From Procambarus clarkii (Eukaryota; Arthropoda; Malacostraca; Decapoda; Cambaridae), in NCBI RefSeq assembly GCF_040958095.1, contig NC_091216.1:6782069-6846068 (forward strand): a DNA stretch of 64,000 bases. The letters are read 5' to 3'. Every line of letters begins with the position of its first letter. Position 1 is the stretch's first letter. A program made the translations under genes and the position numbers. The notes under the pieces are model-generated. The model searched no databases. It worked only from the letters and a program-made list of their open reading frames with translations, and was not told the origin of the DNA. Shown here piece by piece: positions 23,086 through 32,834 of the stretch.

Positions 23086-23583
23086 CTAACAAATGAAACA
23101 GAGTTTCGAAAACAAATGAAACAGAGTTTCGAAAACAAATGAAACAGTTAATTGCCTCAAAAGTAAAATTGGTAGTCCAAGGATGTAGGCATACCTTGCC
23201 GAGTCTCTATAGGACATAAAGCAAGTTTTTCCTACTGAATTTAATATGATACTTACAGAATTAGCGAACTTTTGTGCTCTGAAAAAGTAAGCTAATTCCC
23301 TACCGTTGTATGTATCATCATCTCTGACTGACGTGTAGGGGTGCGAGGTGTCAACTGGTGACGAGAACTGCTGCTTAGGTCCCAATTCAGCAACTAAAGT
23401 TCGAGCTAGAGGAACTATGGCCCTCTTTGTCCTCCTACAGTCAGATTGCAGAAGATTGGGTGCACTTGACCCGGGGCAGACCACAGTACCAGGGTACCAA
23501 TATGATGATCTGTCAAAAATGAGAAATATCCAAGGGACAAAGATGGTAAACACGAGTAATAACACGGAGGGAGAGATGACCAA
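23086..23583 (-). other. G1 leader with a 165-codon open frame
   Basis: Between the 5' LTR and gag lies about 0.9 kb. It holds an ATG-initiated frame whose first ~25 residues are hydrophobic (VLLLVFTIFVPWIFLIF), resembling a signal anchor. The underlying DNA is conserved in element B's leader (28708-30008: CAGATCA, CTGGTACT-TGGTCTG, TTTTTCAGAGCACAAA), but B has no matching open frame. So conservation may reflect RNA function such as packaging rather than a protein. A 22-bp duplication (GAAACAGAGTTTCGAAAAC) lies at 23097-23145. Confidence 0.45.
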
Positions 23584-23805
23584 TTAAGAGTATGACTGAG
23601 GCCTACAGTCACCACGTAATCCAAAGTTGTCTCACCTTCACCATATGTTACTCTCGTAATGCACAATACACCGCACCATATAAAAAATGAAATTGAATAT
23701 GAAAAATAGTAAAAGCTACGTTAACAAAGTTAAATACGCTTACCATAAATTACTACTTGGCACCAGTACCTGAGTGAAGCTCCTAGGACAGGCCCCCATA
23801 TAATA

Positions 23806-24503
23806 TGTGACGGTAACGCGTTGGTGTTCGGCTGTTCAAAAGCTAGGGGTATGGCCTCGTCACTTATTAACAAAAAAAAATAGAAATTCTGGAACTTCGT
23901 CTGTGGTAAGGTAAGGAGAAGACACACAAAACACAAGTAAATTTTAACAATGAAATTTTAATTACGTTAAAGAAAGCAAAACATGAATAAAATGGACATA
24001 CAAATTCGTATAATAAAATCAATCAAAGTAATAAGAATAATCAAATGACAAAATGAAAAGTTACGTTAAGACAAATGAACAAATAACAAGTGTATGGCAA
24101 ACAAAGTAAATAGGTGCCGGAATATTGGCTTCAAGCTATCACCTCTCTTAGTACACGTAAGCCTGGGGCTTAGTCTACCAACGAGACGTGTTAACTTGTC
24201 GAAAGCACGGGATATTCTGAGGACTGATGTCGTGGCGGCCCCAGACATCAAGTAGTATGGTGGGTGGAGTGCAGTTACAGCTGGACTCGCAGCCAATCAG
24301 CGAGGAGCAGGCGACAAGACAGGTAGTTTGGTGGTTCGAGGTGGAGCAGGTGTTCCTGGCTGCATACGTTTTGCGCTCTGGCAAACCTTGCTGGTGTTGT
24401 CGTTGTTGGATATTTCATCCATACTAGTTTTATATAGATGTATGTATCGACGAACTTTGGAGGGAAGAGCAGGCTCAATCTCTTGAAGGAGATTATCGTC
24501 ACA
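23806..24503 (-). repeat. G1 5' LTR
   Basis: 698 bp, near-identical to 18404-19101. About nine substitutions by eye, for example AACGCG versus AACACG near the end. Confidence 0.9.
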
Positions 24504-24530
24504 ATATATATATATATATATATATATAAC

Positions 24531-24608
24531 CCATACTGCCAGAAGCAATGCATCTGATGTACAGGATCCCTTAACATACTGCCAGATGCATTGCTTCTGG
24601 CCGTATGG
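24531..24608. repeat. 26-bp imperfect inverted repeat
   Basis: CAGAAGCAATGCATCTG (24540-24556) is the reverse complement of CAGATGCATTGCTTCTG (24583-24599), and CCATAC/GTATGG extends the arms. It sits between the TA tract and the solo LTR. Confidence 0.8.
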
Positions 24609-24683
24609 CTTCGAGTCACTTCTGAGGTGTGAGTTTTCAGTAGCATAGTTGCATGCGTGGAGACCATTGAGGCTTTTTCGCAT

Positions 24684-25365
24684 TGTGACGATAATCTCTT
24701 TCAAGAGAGATTGAGCCTGCTCTTCCCTACAAAGTACGTCACTATACAAGATAATATAGAAGATACGTCCAGCAAGTATCGCCAAACGTTTTGCCCAGAG
24801 AGCAAAACGTATCCAGAACAACGGCACACCTGCTAGCTACCACCACCGTAACCAGCAAACTGCTCGTCCTTTGCCTGCCTGTCGCTGATTGGCTGGTGTC
24901 CCGTCGCACCTGCCCTCCGCCACAAGTTGATGTCTGGGCTGCAGTGCTCCAGTATCGTCAGAATATCTCAGTGCTCCTTGCAGTTGACATCTCTCGCTGG
25001 TAGACTAAGCCTTGGCTTTCGTGTACTAAGGGAGGTGGCAGCTCGAAGCCAATATTCCAGCTCCATTAATATTTATTTTGCTATCACTGTAACTCACTTG
25101 TCTTAACGTAACTTTTCATTTGCCAGTGATTATTCATATTATTTTGTTTGTTGACTTGTCTTTCATATTTTATGTGCTTAACTTTATTCATGTCTTGTTT
25201 TCCTAGAGTAATTAAAATTTCATTGTTAATTTACTTGTGTTTTGTGTGTCTTCCCATTACCTTACCACAGACAAAAGCTCCAGCTTTTCTCTTTTTTTTC
25301 TATAATGTGACGAGGCCCTGCCCCTAGCTTTTGAAACAGCCGAACACCAACGCTTTACCGTCACA
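24684..25365 (+). mobile_element. Solo LTR of the G1 family, diverged
   Basis: TGTGACG...CGTCACA, about 682 bp, in opposite orientation to G1. Shared blocks with the reverse complement of the G1 LTR include GATTGAGCCTGCTCTTCC, CTTAACGTAACTTTTCATTTG and ACACAAAACACAAG complement. GCAT flanks both sides (24680-24683 and 25366-25369), a clean 4-bp target duplication, so it arose by recombination between two LTRs of one insertion. Divergence from G1 is much larger than between the G1 LTRs, so this is an older insertion. Confidence 0.88.

Positions 25366-25368
<3 letters not shown>

Positions 25369-25452
<84 letters not shown>
25369..25452. repeat. (TA)n microsatellite
   Basis: About 41 TA dinucleotides starting at the solo LTR's target duplication. 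Confidence 0.97.
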
Positions 25453-25454
<2 letters not shown>

Positions 25455-26001
25455 TGCTCCAAAGTACTCAAAAGGCTCTTCTGCAGTCCTCCCAAAACTG
25501 CTGCACTATGAAGTCCTCTTCAAACACCAGTGATGCTTCACCACTGATTCCACGGAGACCCGTGAAACTCCTCTTCTCTGTTATTTTACACTGCTTGAGG
25601 TATACTCCTCACTATGGAGTTCTGCTCTCCCACAGAGTTCAGCATACACTCCTCCAGCCTCGAAGTTCCATTAATTTCTTCCCAAACAAACTTGCAATTC
25701 GATTTCCATTCTAATAAAAATGTTTCCCGAACAGAACATAAAGAATAAACTATATCCCAGCATTACATTTCGCCACCCGATGCTGCACTGCGTCATCCGT
25801 TGTGGTGGGTATTCCCCCAAACTGGACGGGTCCAAGCGAGGGACATGTCTTGACACGCTGCCAGGAGCTTCCTACTGGGCTGCACTGCTGAGGCCTCCGC
25901 CCCCTCAGGTGCCTCTTGACCACCGTTGAGGTAAGATGTACCGCTCCTCTCTCCAACATATCATCTGAACTCAAACTCCTTATTTCAGCTTACTGCCTCA
26001 A
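25453..26001. other. No gene; contains sequence related to 35155-35270
   Basis: The 25454-25714 frame has no recognisable domain. TTTCGCCACCCGATGCTGCACT and later CTGAACTCAAACTCC resemble TTTCGCCACCTGACTCTGCACT and CTGCACTCAAACTCC at 35158-35260, beside element A's integrase. Part of this interval is therefore probably element A family DNA. Confidence 0.45.
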
Positions 26002-26728
26002 TGAATTATATATCCAACCTATACATATATTCATTATGATCGCTGGGAACACGATCAAACACTAGTGGCTAAATTAACAACTGATTAAATAGGCTTACCC
26101 CCGAAATCTCTGACGTGAGGATGCTCACTCACTGAAGCTCAACATGGCGCTCACATAGGCCGCCCACGAAAATGCTTCAGGAGTGCTTCACACAGCTTTC
26201 TGCAGTCCACGACTTGAGTCCACAACGTTTCCAGACCGGCTCCACAACAGAAACGCCTCCTCACTTCTTCCTCTTGAACGTACACCAATTAGTTTCACTA
26301 AGGCGCGGCCAAACACTCACTACCAGGCCGCCTCTAATTATCAAATTCACAGAGAGATGGTGTACTAGGTCCCCAACAGCTTCTTCACACTTGCAGACAA
26401 GTAGCGTTCACTCCAGCACTAACACAGGGGACTATATTCCTCTTCATTGCAGGAGATCAACACAATACATCCATCTCTGATGACAGTTGTGACTCAAGTG
26501 AGGTCAAGATGTCCTCCGAGCCTCCCATCACGTCAGCAAAGTACCGACATCTCATGTTATGTCACTTATTTACATGTTCATTCCCTGCTCATATTTTAAA
26601 TCTAGTCACCGACATTTATTGCATAGATATATATACATATCTTTTGTCTGACCTCACAATTAGGTCTCGTGTGTGGAATAACTCTCAGATAGGTAGACTC
26701 GTTCTTCAGGCTACCTGGGATCATAACA
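26002..26728 (-). mobile_element. Element A, 3' LTR (minus orientation)
   Basis: The right edge is firm: minus strand AGAGAGCGGGG (polypurine tract, 26729-26747) then TGTTATGATCCC. The left edge is approximate. The same sequence recurs at 39496-40371 (GATCAAACACTAGTGGC, CACAACGTTTCCAGACCGGC, CAGGCTACCTGGG). Open frames within it are not genes. Confidence 0.75.
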
Positions 26729-26765
26729 CCCCGCTCTCTTTATTTTTGAGAGTTATATCCAGTGG

Positions 26766-28194
26766 CTAGGCTCGGGATAATGCATTGGCCACCACATTGT
26801 CTCGTGCTCTTATATGCCATATTTCCAGGTCATATTCTTGGAGCAATAGAAACCACCTGGTAAGCCTCTGGTTAGCATGCTTCATCTTCCTCAGGAACAC
26901 TAGGGGATTATGGTCTGTGTGCACCGCAACTGGGTGTCCTCTCCCATTTACGTATACCTCAAAGTGTTTTAACGTCAGGACCAATGCCAAAGTCTCCTTC
27001 TCGACTGAACTGTACGATCTCTGATGTTTGGCAACCTTCTTCGAGAAGAAAGATACAGGGTGATAAATTTCATTCTTTTGCTGTGTCAGTACAGCTCCGG
27101 CCCCTATATTATTTGCATCCACGAACAACGAAAATAGTGCTCCAAAATCCGGCGACACTAACACAGGCACCTCTGTCAATAACCTCTTGGTCTTCTCAAA
27201 TGCCCCTTGCACTATCCCGTTACATTCGCGCTTCTTGCTATTCGATAACAAACTTGTCGTAGGAGAGGCTACAGTGGAAAAATTCTCACAGAACTTCCTA
27301 TAATACCCAATCATACCCAAGTACCTTAACAACTCCTTCTTTCCTTTGGGTACCGGGAAATTATCGATACTTCCACTTTCGTTCTCGCCGGAGCAACCTC
27401 ACCTTGCTCTACCACATATCCTAGGTATTCCAGGTGGGCTCTCCCGAACTCACTTTTCGCCAAGTTAATTGTCATGTTGGCCTTCTCCAACCGATCGAAC
27501 AAATCCAAAAGTCGGTCTACGTGATCCCTCCTGGAATCTGCAAATACCACAATCCCGTCACGTCTTGCAACACCTGGTTCATTACCCGCTGAAAGCAACT
27601 ACCACTATTTTTCACCCCAAATGGCACTACTTTATACTGATATAAGCCATCTGGCATCACAAACGCTGAGATCCTCTTGGCTTCTTCGGACAGGGGGATC
27701 TGGTAGTATACCTTCAATAGGTCAATCTTCGATACATACCTCGCACTTCCAATCCGATCATTACAATCGTCAATACGCGGTATTAGATGGGAGTCAGCGG
27801 TCGTAACTGCGTTCACCTTCCTGTAATCAGTACAGAACCGGAAAGGGCCATCATTCTTTTTCGCATGGAGGTAAGGTGAACCCCCGTCACGGTCGCTATC
27901 CTCCGCCAGGTCATTCTCCAGCAATTATTTAACTTCGACCATCATCGCCTCTGCCTTATCTGGACTAACCCTATAAGGGTGCTGCTTGATGGGGACAGCA
28001 TTCCTTACATTGACTTCATGTACCTTTCCATGATGTCTAATCGGCACTTCAGTAAATAGCAACCCATTCCTTTGTAAGATCCCCACTAACTCTTGGCATT
28101 GGTCATCCTCTAAATGACCTAATTTATAATAGGATAATTGGGAGCAGACACTCCCCCCTGCTCCACCCTCAAGTACCCGAGACACCGAGACAGT
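26766..28194 (-). pseudogene. Element A reverse transcriptase and RNase H
   Basis: Ty3/gypsy pol with defects. From 28185 down: a pre-RT linker ending PIKQHPYRVSPDKAE, an in-frame TAA at 27925-27927, then FRFCTDYRKVNAV (about 27830), palm aspartate in SKIDLLKVYYQ and YKVVPFGVKNSGSCFQRVMNQ. The YxDD box region at about 27540-27590 is frameshifted and damaged (RDGIVVFAD remains). The rest of RT (GRAHLEYLGYVVEQG) is on a second frame at 27326-27598. RNase H (ORF 26766-27332) is intact, with D72, E111/E113, D140 and D179 in the usual contexts (VDANNIG, VEKETLAL, HTDHNPL, RDNVVANALSR). Pol stops right after RNase H, 19-38 bases before the polypurine tract. No integrase lies downstream, so integrase must be upstream, as in Gmr1-like elements. 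Confidence 0.85.
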
Positions 28195-28707
28195 TGTTTG
28201 GGAGCCAACTCCACTCGCCGGTCAACCAGGTTAACGACTCGTTTGAGATTCCTTGCGATAGTTACTTGCCCATCAGCGCCCTCTACATCAGGCCCGCATA
28301 TATAAGCTGCTCACCACCAGCCAGCCCTCAGAATACTCTTCTTGCTCTAAGCTCGAGATCTACTCTCGCTCTCCTGGGTATCGGTAAACTTGAGCAGCTC
28401 TTGCATAAAGTATATAATTGTCCACCTTTAATTTGTTATTAACAGAACTGTCACATGTTTATATTTCTTTTGCATTTATCTTGTGTAATCGCCAAGTAGA
28501 ATATGGGACTTGTTTTATTTGTTGTTAAAGTCAATTTTGTTATATTAAATATCTAAAGTTTCTCATTTTTGGTCTTTACCGACAGCTCTCACACTGTAAA
28601 GAGGTCAGCAGTTTTATTTACTTTGTTTTACATTTTTTTTATTTAATGTTATTGGCATTTCACCTACCGGAATAGCCACTGCTCTATTCTTTAACTTTTA
28701 CGTCCCA
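28195..28707 (+). repeat. Element B 5' LTR
   Basis: Starts TGTTTGGG where A's coding sequence breaks off and ends CGTCCCA at 28707. The next bases (GAAGGCCAGTCC, then TTGCTCAGGTAATG) align with G1's primer-site region (GGGGGCCTGTCC, then TCACTCAGGTACTG). About 513 bp, with little similarity to the G1 LTR. Ends are inferred since no second LTR exists here. Confidence 0.6.
28299..28306 (+). promoter_or_regulatory. TATA box in element B LTR
   Basis: TATATAAG about 105 bases into the LTR, followed by GCTGCTCACCACC. A plausible U3 promoter for the element's own transcript. Confidence 0.5.
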
Positions 28708-29101
28708 TTAAAATTGAAGGCCAGTCCGGAAACCTTGCTCAGGTAATGCTGCTATATCCTGTACTTAAAGTTGTTGGTTGTACTTGGCTTTAACACATGT
28801 TTGTTTTTTCAGAACTCTTTTTTTTTTGAGTGTTTTTGGTGCCTAATACGTTATACATTCCATGTGTAGCAATTTATGATTGTTAGATTGGCTTTGAATT
28901 CCGTGGGTGTTTTATGCGCAAATTCATACTCGTAATCATTTGTCTAATCTTTGCTATATCCTGCGATTTCCACCTTATTCTCGTCCCTACAGAATAGTTT
29001 CTCACTCAGGCAGATCACCCCTAGTGTACTCTGGTACTTTGGTCTGTCTCCAGGCTATTTCGCTTACTCTGTGCAATCCGAACTTAGGAGGAAGTACTGG
29101 A

Positions 29102-29513
29102 CTAGTAGTAGTAGTAGGCATCCATCAGTCTCAGACTATGGAGTTGCCCTCTGGTGTCAATCTGGTCTGGAGTGGCCTCACCAGGGCGCAAAGCCAGGGT
29201 AGGTTGATTCGGGGGAGAAGCAGTTACCCAGGCAGCAGGTCCCCCCTCTCCATGGCACTGAAAGTCTCCAATGGAAAAGCATACGCCAATATCATTGGTT
29301 CCAGCCCCGTCGCAGGAACTGTGAGTTCCGGGGATGACCTCGAAGTTGGTGAAGAAGAGCACAGGGACCTCCAACCCCGGAGACCGCCGTGGACGTGGCC
29401 GGAGAAGAACCACCCCGTCAAGGGTCTGAACGACCCCAGCCTCCTGCAGCAGAGCCTAGTACATCTAGTACTAGTCCTAGTACATCTAGTACTGCACTAG
29501 TACTAGATTTACT
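29102..29513 (-). mobile_element. Retroposon copy 2, in element B leader
   Basis: Same family as 8750-9018, here about 412 bp and longer at the 5' end (minus orientation). AGGAAGTACTGGA (29089-29101) and AGGAAGTACTAGA (29514-29526) flank it, a 13-bp target duplication with one mismatch. B's leader resumes homology with G1's leader right after it. The far end is unusually rich in CTAG/AGTACT (29458-29526). Confidence 0.75.
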
Positions 29514-29704
29514 AGGAAGTACTAGATGGTTCCTCTCCTATCTAGGACTTTGCTGTATGGTTGGGACCCATACAGCAGTTCTCGTCAATATTCACACTCT
29601 CCGCACCCTTTTGCTTCGGTCAGAGATCATGGTACTTGCCCAGATAGGGAGTTTACCATTCTTTTTCAGAGCACAAAGAATAACTCTGCAAGTACTATCT
29701 AGTT

Positions 29705-29905
29705 AAGTAGGACACCTCTTGCCCTTATCCTCATCATTTATAGAGTACCTAGTAAGAAATCCCAACATCCTTTGGACTACCTCAAAACTATTTTTGTTTC
29801 ACTATTCAAGTAGGATCCCTCTTGCCCTTATCCTCGTCATTTATAGAGTACCGGGTATTGAAATCCCTACTTCCTCGAAACACTTCGTTTCACCCTTTGA
29901 TATAA
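29705..29905 (+). repeat. 103-bp tandem duplication in element B leader
   Basis: AAGTAGGA, CTCTTGCCCTTATCCTC and ATTTATAGAGTACC recur 103 bases apart. G1 has only one copy of this segment. Confidence 0.8.
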
Positions 29906-30008
29906 TTACTCAATTGTTGTAACCTTGACTTATCATTAAGTTTATACAGGATAGCTTAAAGTTATTGTAGGTAATTATCAGCATATTACTTGTCCCTAAT
30001 TCATTCAC

Positions 30009-31400
30009 CATGTTTCACCTTGCCACATTCAGACAACCCAGAGGATGAAGTGGGCATACCAGTCCGGGCCACCAAGGCGGAACTGCTGACTCTAGTAAAA
30101 GAGTACCATATTACTCCTCCTCATGGAACCACTAAAATTGATCTCCATAACCTCATACTAGATTTTTTGTAGACAATGACCGAATCACATCGGTGGCGTA
30201 TGAACAACGTCTAATTGAAGATAAGAGTGCCCTGGCAGCCATGAAGTTGAAAATAGAGCTCGCCAACATAGAATATAAATGTCTGAAGGAACAAGCTGCC
30301 TTTCAAAAGGAAGCTCTTCGGGTAAGAGATGAGAAGCTGCCTTCCAAAAGGAGTAAGTTGAACTCCAACGTGAACGTGAGAAGGAAGCTCTTCAGATGAA
30401 AGACCGTGAAGCTGAACTCCAATATGAACGTGAGGGGGAGAAAGTTGCCCTCCGGAAGGAACAAGTTGAACTCCAATGTGAACGTGAACAGAAAGCTTTT
30501 CAGATAAGAGAACGAGAACTTGAACTCCAACGTGAACATGAGAGAGCTCTCTCATGTTCGGAAGGAAGTTCTTCAGGAAAAAGAACGGGAAACCGCCATC
30601 GTTTTAGAGCACCGACGTAAAGAGCTTGACCTTGAAACCACCCACATCACTCTGCGCTAAGAAGCAGAAGCCAAACTCCCGGTACGTTTTAACGTTTCTC
30701 AAGCCATTAAATGAATGCCACCTTTTGTAGAGCCTGCAGTAGATGCATTCTATACTTCGTTTGAGGCTCTAGCTAATCAACTCGGCTGGCCTCAGGATCA
30801 GTGGGCTATACTTCTCAAATCTCATTTGACAGGTAGAGGTGCCTTGACCATCTGTTCTCTGGCTTCAGAAATGGACTACAATGTGTTGAAACATGCATTA
30901 CTTGATGCCTACCTCGTATCAGTAGAAAGTTATAGACGTAAGTTTAGGGACTACCTCAAATCCAGTGCTACTACTTACCTAGAGTTTGCCCAAAATAAGA
31001 AAATATATTTTATGAAGTGGCTGGAATCAGCCCAAGTCACCACCTTTGCAGATCTCATCAACCTCATCTTGGTGGAAGAATTCCTTCGTCATGTTCCTAC
31101 TCCTATTCGCCTCTACCTTTTAAACAAGGAAGAGACCAACCTTACTAAATGTGCGCAATTGGCTGACAACTACAGTCTCATTCACAGAGTGCCATCTGAC
31201 ACACCTCTTGGTAAAACATCTTGGTCCAGTCCTGCTAAAGTGAGTACTAGTAATGTGAAGTCCTCACTGTATTGCCGTTACTGTTAAAAATATGGACATA
31301 CCATAGAAAAGTGTGCAAAGTCTCAATGTAAGGTCAACAGTGAAACCCACAAGACCCAAATCACCTCTTCCTAAAACATATAGGCCTGTAATGAATATCC
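30009..31400 (+). pseudogene. Element B gag
   Basis: Homologous to G1 gag: ATG in CACC-ATG-TTT, TKAELLTLVKEYHI, coiled coil of REHE/REREL repeats (about 30230-30600, with frameshifts and a stop at 30170-30172). The capsid-like block starts MPPFVEPAVDAFYTSFEALANQ (30715-31287), and the zinc knuckle is CRYC, then TAA (31285-31287), then KYGHTIEKC. The stop sits inside the knuckle. Confidence 0.8.
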
Positions 31401-32505
31401 ATGTTCCATTCTCTAATCTTTCTTTCTTCAACAGACACCACTGTCTCTTCCAGCGGTAAGGATTCGGAGGGAAGGTTCCAAGTGAACATCTTGAGGGACA
31501 CAGCTCTTCTACAGTCGATGCTCTTCAAATCAGCTGTACCCAACGTCACCTACACCGTAGAAAGCGTCCTCATCACTGACCTTACTGCAATCACCCCATA
31601 ACCACTCGCAAAAGTCCACCTGGATTGTTCGTTCGTGTTAAAGTCGAAGTCGCCATCCGGGAAAAGCCTTTCCCCATGCCAGGAGTTCAACTTCTCCTGG
31701 GCAACGACTTGTCAGAAGATCATCAACCCACGAACCTCATCACCACAACAAAAAACAGGTATGTGACTCATCTGTAGAGGATCCTATTATAAAATATGTT
31801 GTAGAGGAGGTCCAACCGACCAATGATTCTGAGGAAATCTCCCATCCTCTTATGGTGACGACACACGCCCAAGCTGCTCAACCACAACCAGCTGATGCAG
31901 CTGTCCCTCAAGATTCTCAGGGCCTCCCACTGAATCTCAACCTGTTGGAGTTCCATAGGTTGCAGAGATCATTCCCTAACATTTTTATTCTTTCAGGCTA
32001 AAACAAAATCGGACGCAATCCCTTTTTTTTTTTTTTTTTTTTTTTTTTAAGAACCATGTACTCTACTGCCGCTATAGACCCAGCAAATTGAAGGAGGACA
32101 ACGATTGGGCTAACATCTACCAGATGGTAGTCCCTACCAGATATCATACGTCTGGCCCATGGCCTTCTCTCACACTACGGCTTCATAAAGACCTACAACG
32201 CCCTAAAACAGGACTACTACTGGTCAGGTATGGTTCGTGACATCAAGACCTTTGTGACAGCTTGCCACACGTGTCAAAGGACAAGTAAGCCGAAAGCTCA
32301 TCTATCCAAGGCACCACTGATTCAGGTACCAGTGCCTTCTGAGCCGTTCAGCCATCCCACCAACAACAATATCAAGCCTCTGTCCAAGACAAGCTCAAGT
32401 AACTTTCATATCAATAATATCCCGTGTTCTACCTCCAGATTTCCAACAGCAATTTCCGTCCAGAACAGTACAGCTGCTAGTGTTGTGAAGCACCTCGTGA
32501 AGTAG
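31401..32505 (+). pseudogene. Element B protease and integrase
   Basis: Protease-like LRDTALLQS (about 31488), with DTA instead of DTG as in G1, and PMPGVQLLLGND at about 31675. A ~30-base T run (about 32018-32048) replaces part of the linker. Integrase zinc module H..H and CHTC (32263), then the core is badly mutated: the first catalytic aspartate of IIDCVG is replaced (TNNNIK), and the second D and the E are missing because the core ends near 32505. Confidence 0.75.
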
Positions 32506-32834
32506 TGCCCACAGTGCAGACATCCCCTAGAGAGTCGGAGCAGAGGTGACACCATTCTCTCCAACGACCTGTGTAAGACAGTCAAACATCAGCTAGGTAC
32601 TGTCTAGCCCTTCTTGTTGTACTTCTCCTGATTTCAATGGTTCTAAATCCTAGATCTTGTCCAACACCAGGAACGATCTTTCTACCTTCGAAACAACTCC
32701 AAATAAACGTGTTCCTCTCGACCACTTGACCAGCCTTCACCTCAAATACCTTAAAACCACAGCCCACTCCATTTCATTTGAAAGGCGTAACCCCTTATCT
32801 TGTACTAATTCCACTCTCGCTTCGCCAGGTGTTA

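Larger units (their letters stand above)
18404..24503 (-). mobile_element. G1: Gmr1-like Ty3/gypsy LTR retrotransposon lacking reverse transcriptase
   Basis: The element is 6.1 kb, with two 698-bp LTRs that differ at about nine positions by eye, ends TGTGACG/CGTCACA, and a 4.7-kb interior read on the minus strand. Order from 5': LTR (23806-24503), leader (22882-23805), gag, protease, integrase, RNase H remnant, polypurine tract (about 19102-19115), LTR (18404-19101). Known Ty3/gypsy elements carry RT and RNase H before integrase; the Gmr1-like branch has integrase first, as here. No RT motif (YRxLN, YxDD) occurs anywhere in the interior. A possible primer-binding site starts TGGGGGCCTG eight bases inside the 5' LTR; the tRNA is not identified. 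High LTR identity implies a young copy that must have used RT supplied in trans, or lost RT after insertion. Confidence 0.88.

Noticed and set aside
29389..29706. 105-codon open frame
   Set aside because: It spans the boundary between a retroposon and element B's leader, so it cannot be an evolved gene.
32018..32048. Poly-T run as a poly(A) tail of a minus-strand retroposon
   Set aside because: It replaces a short stretch of the B linker without any adjacent inserted sequence or target duplication; a simple slippage expansion is enough.
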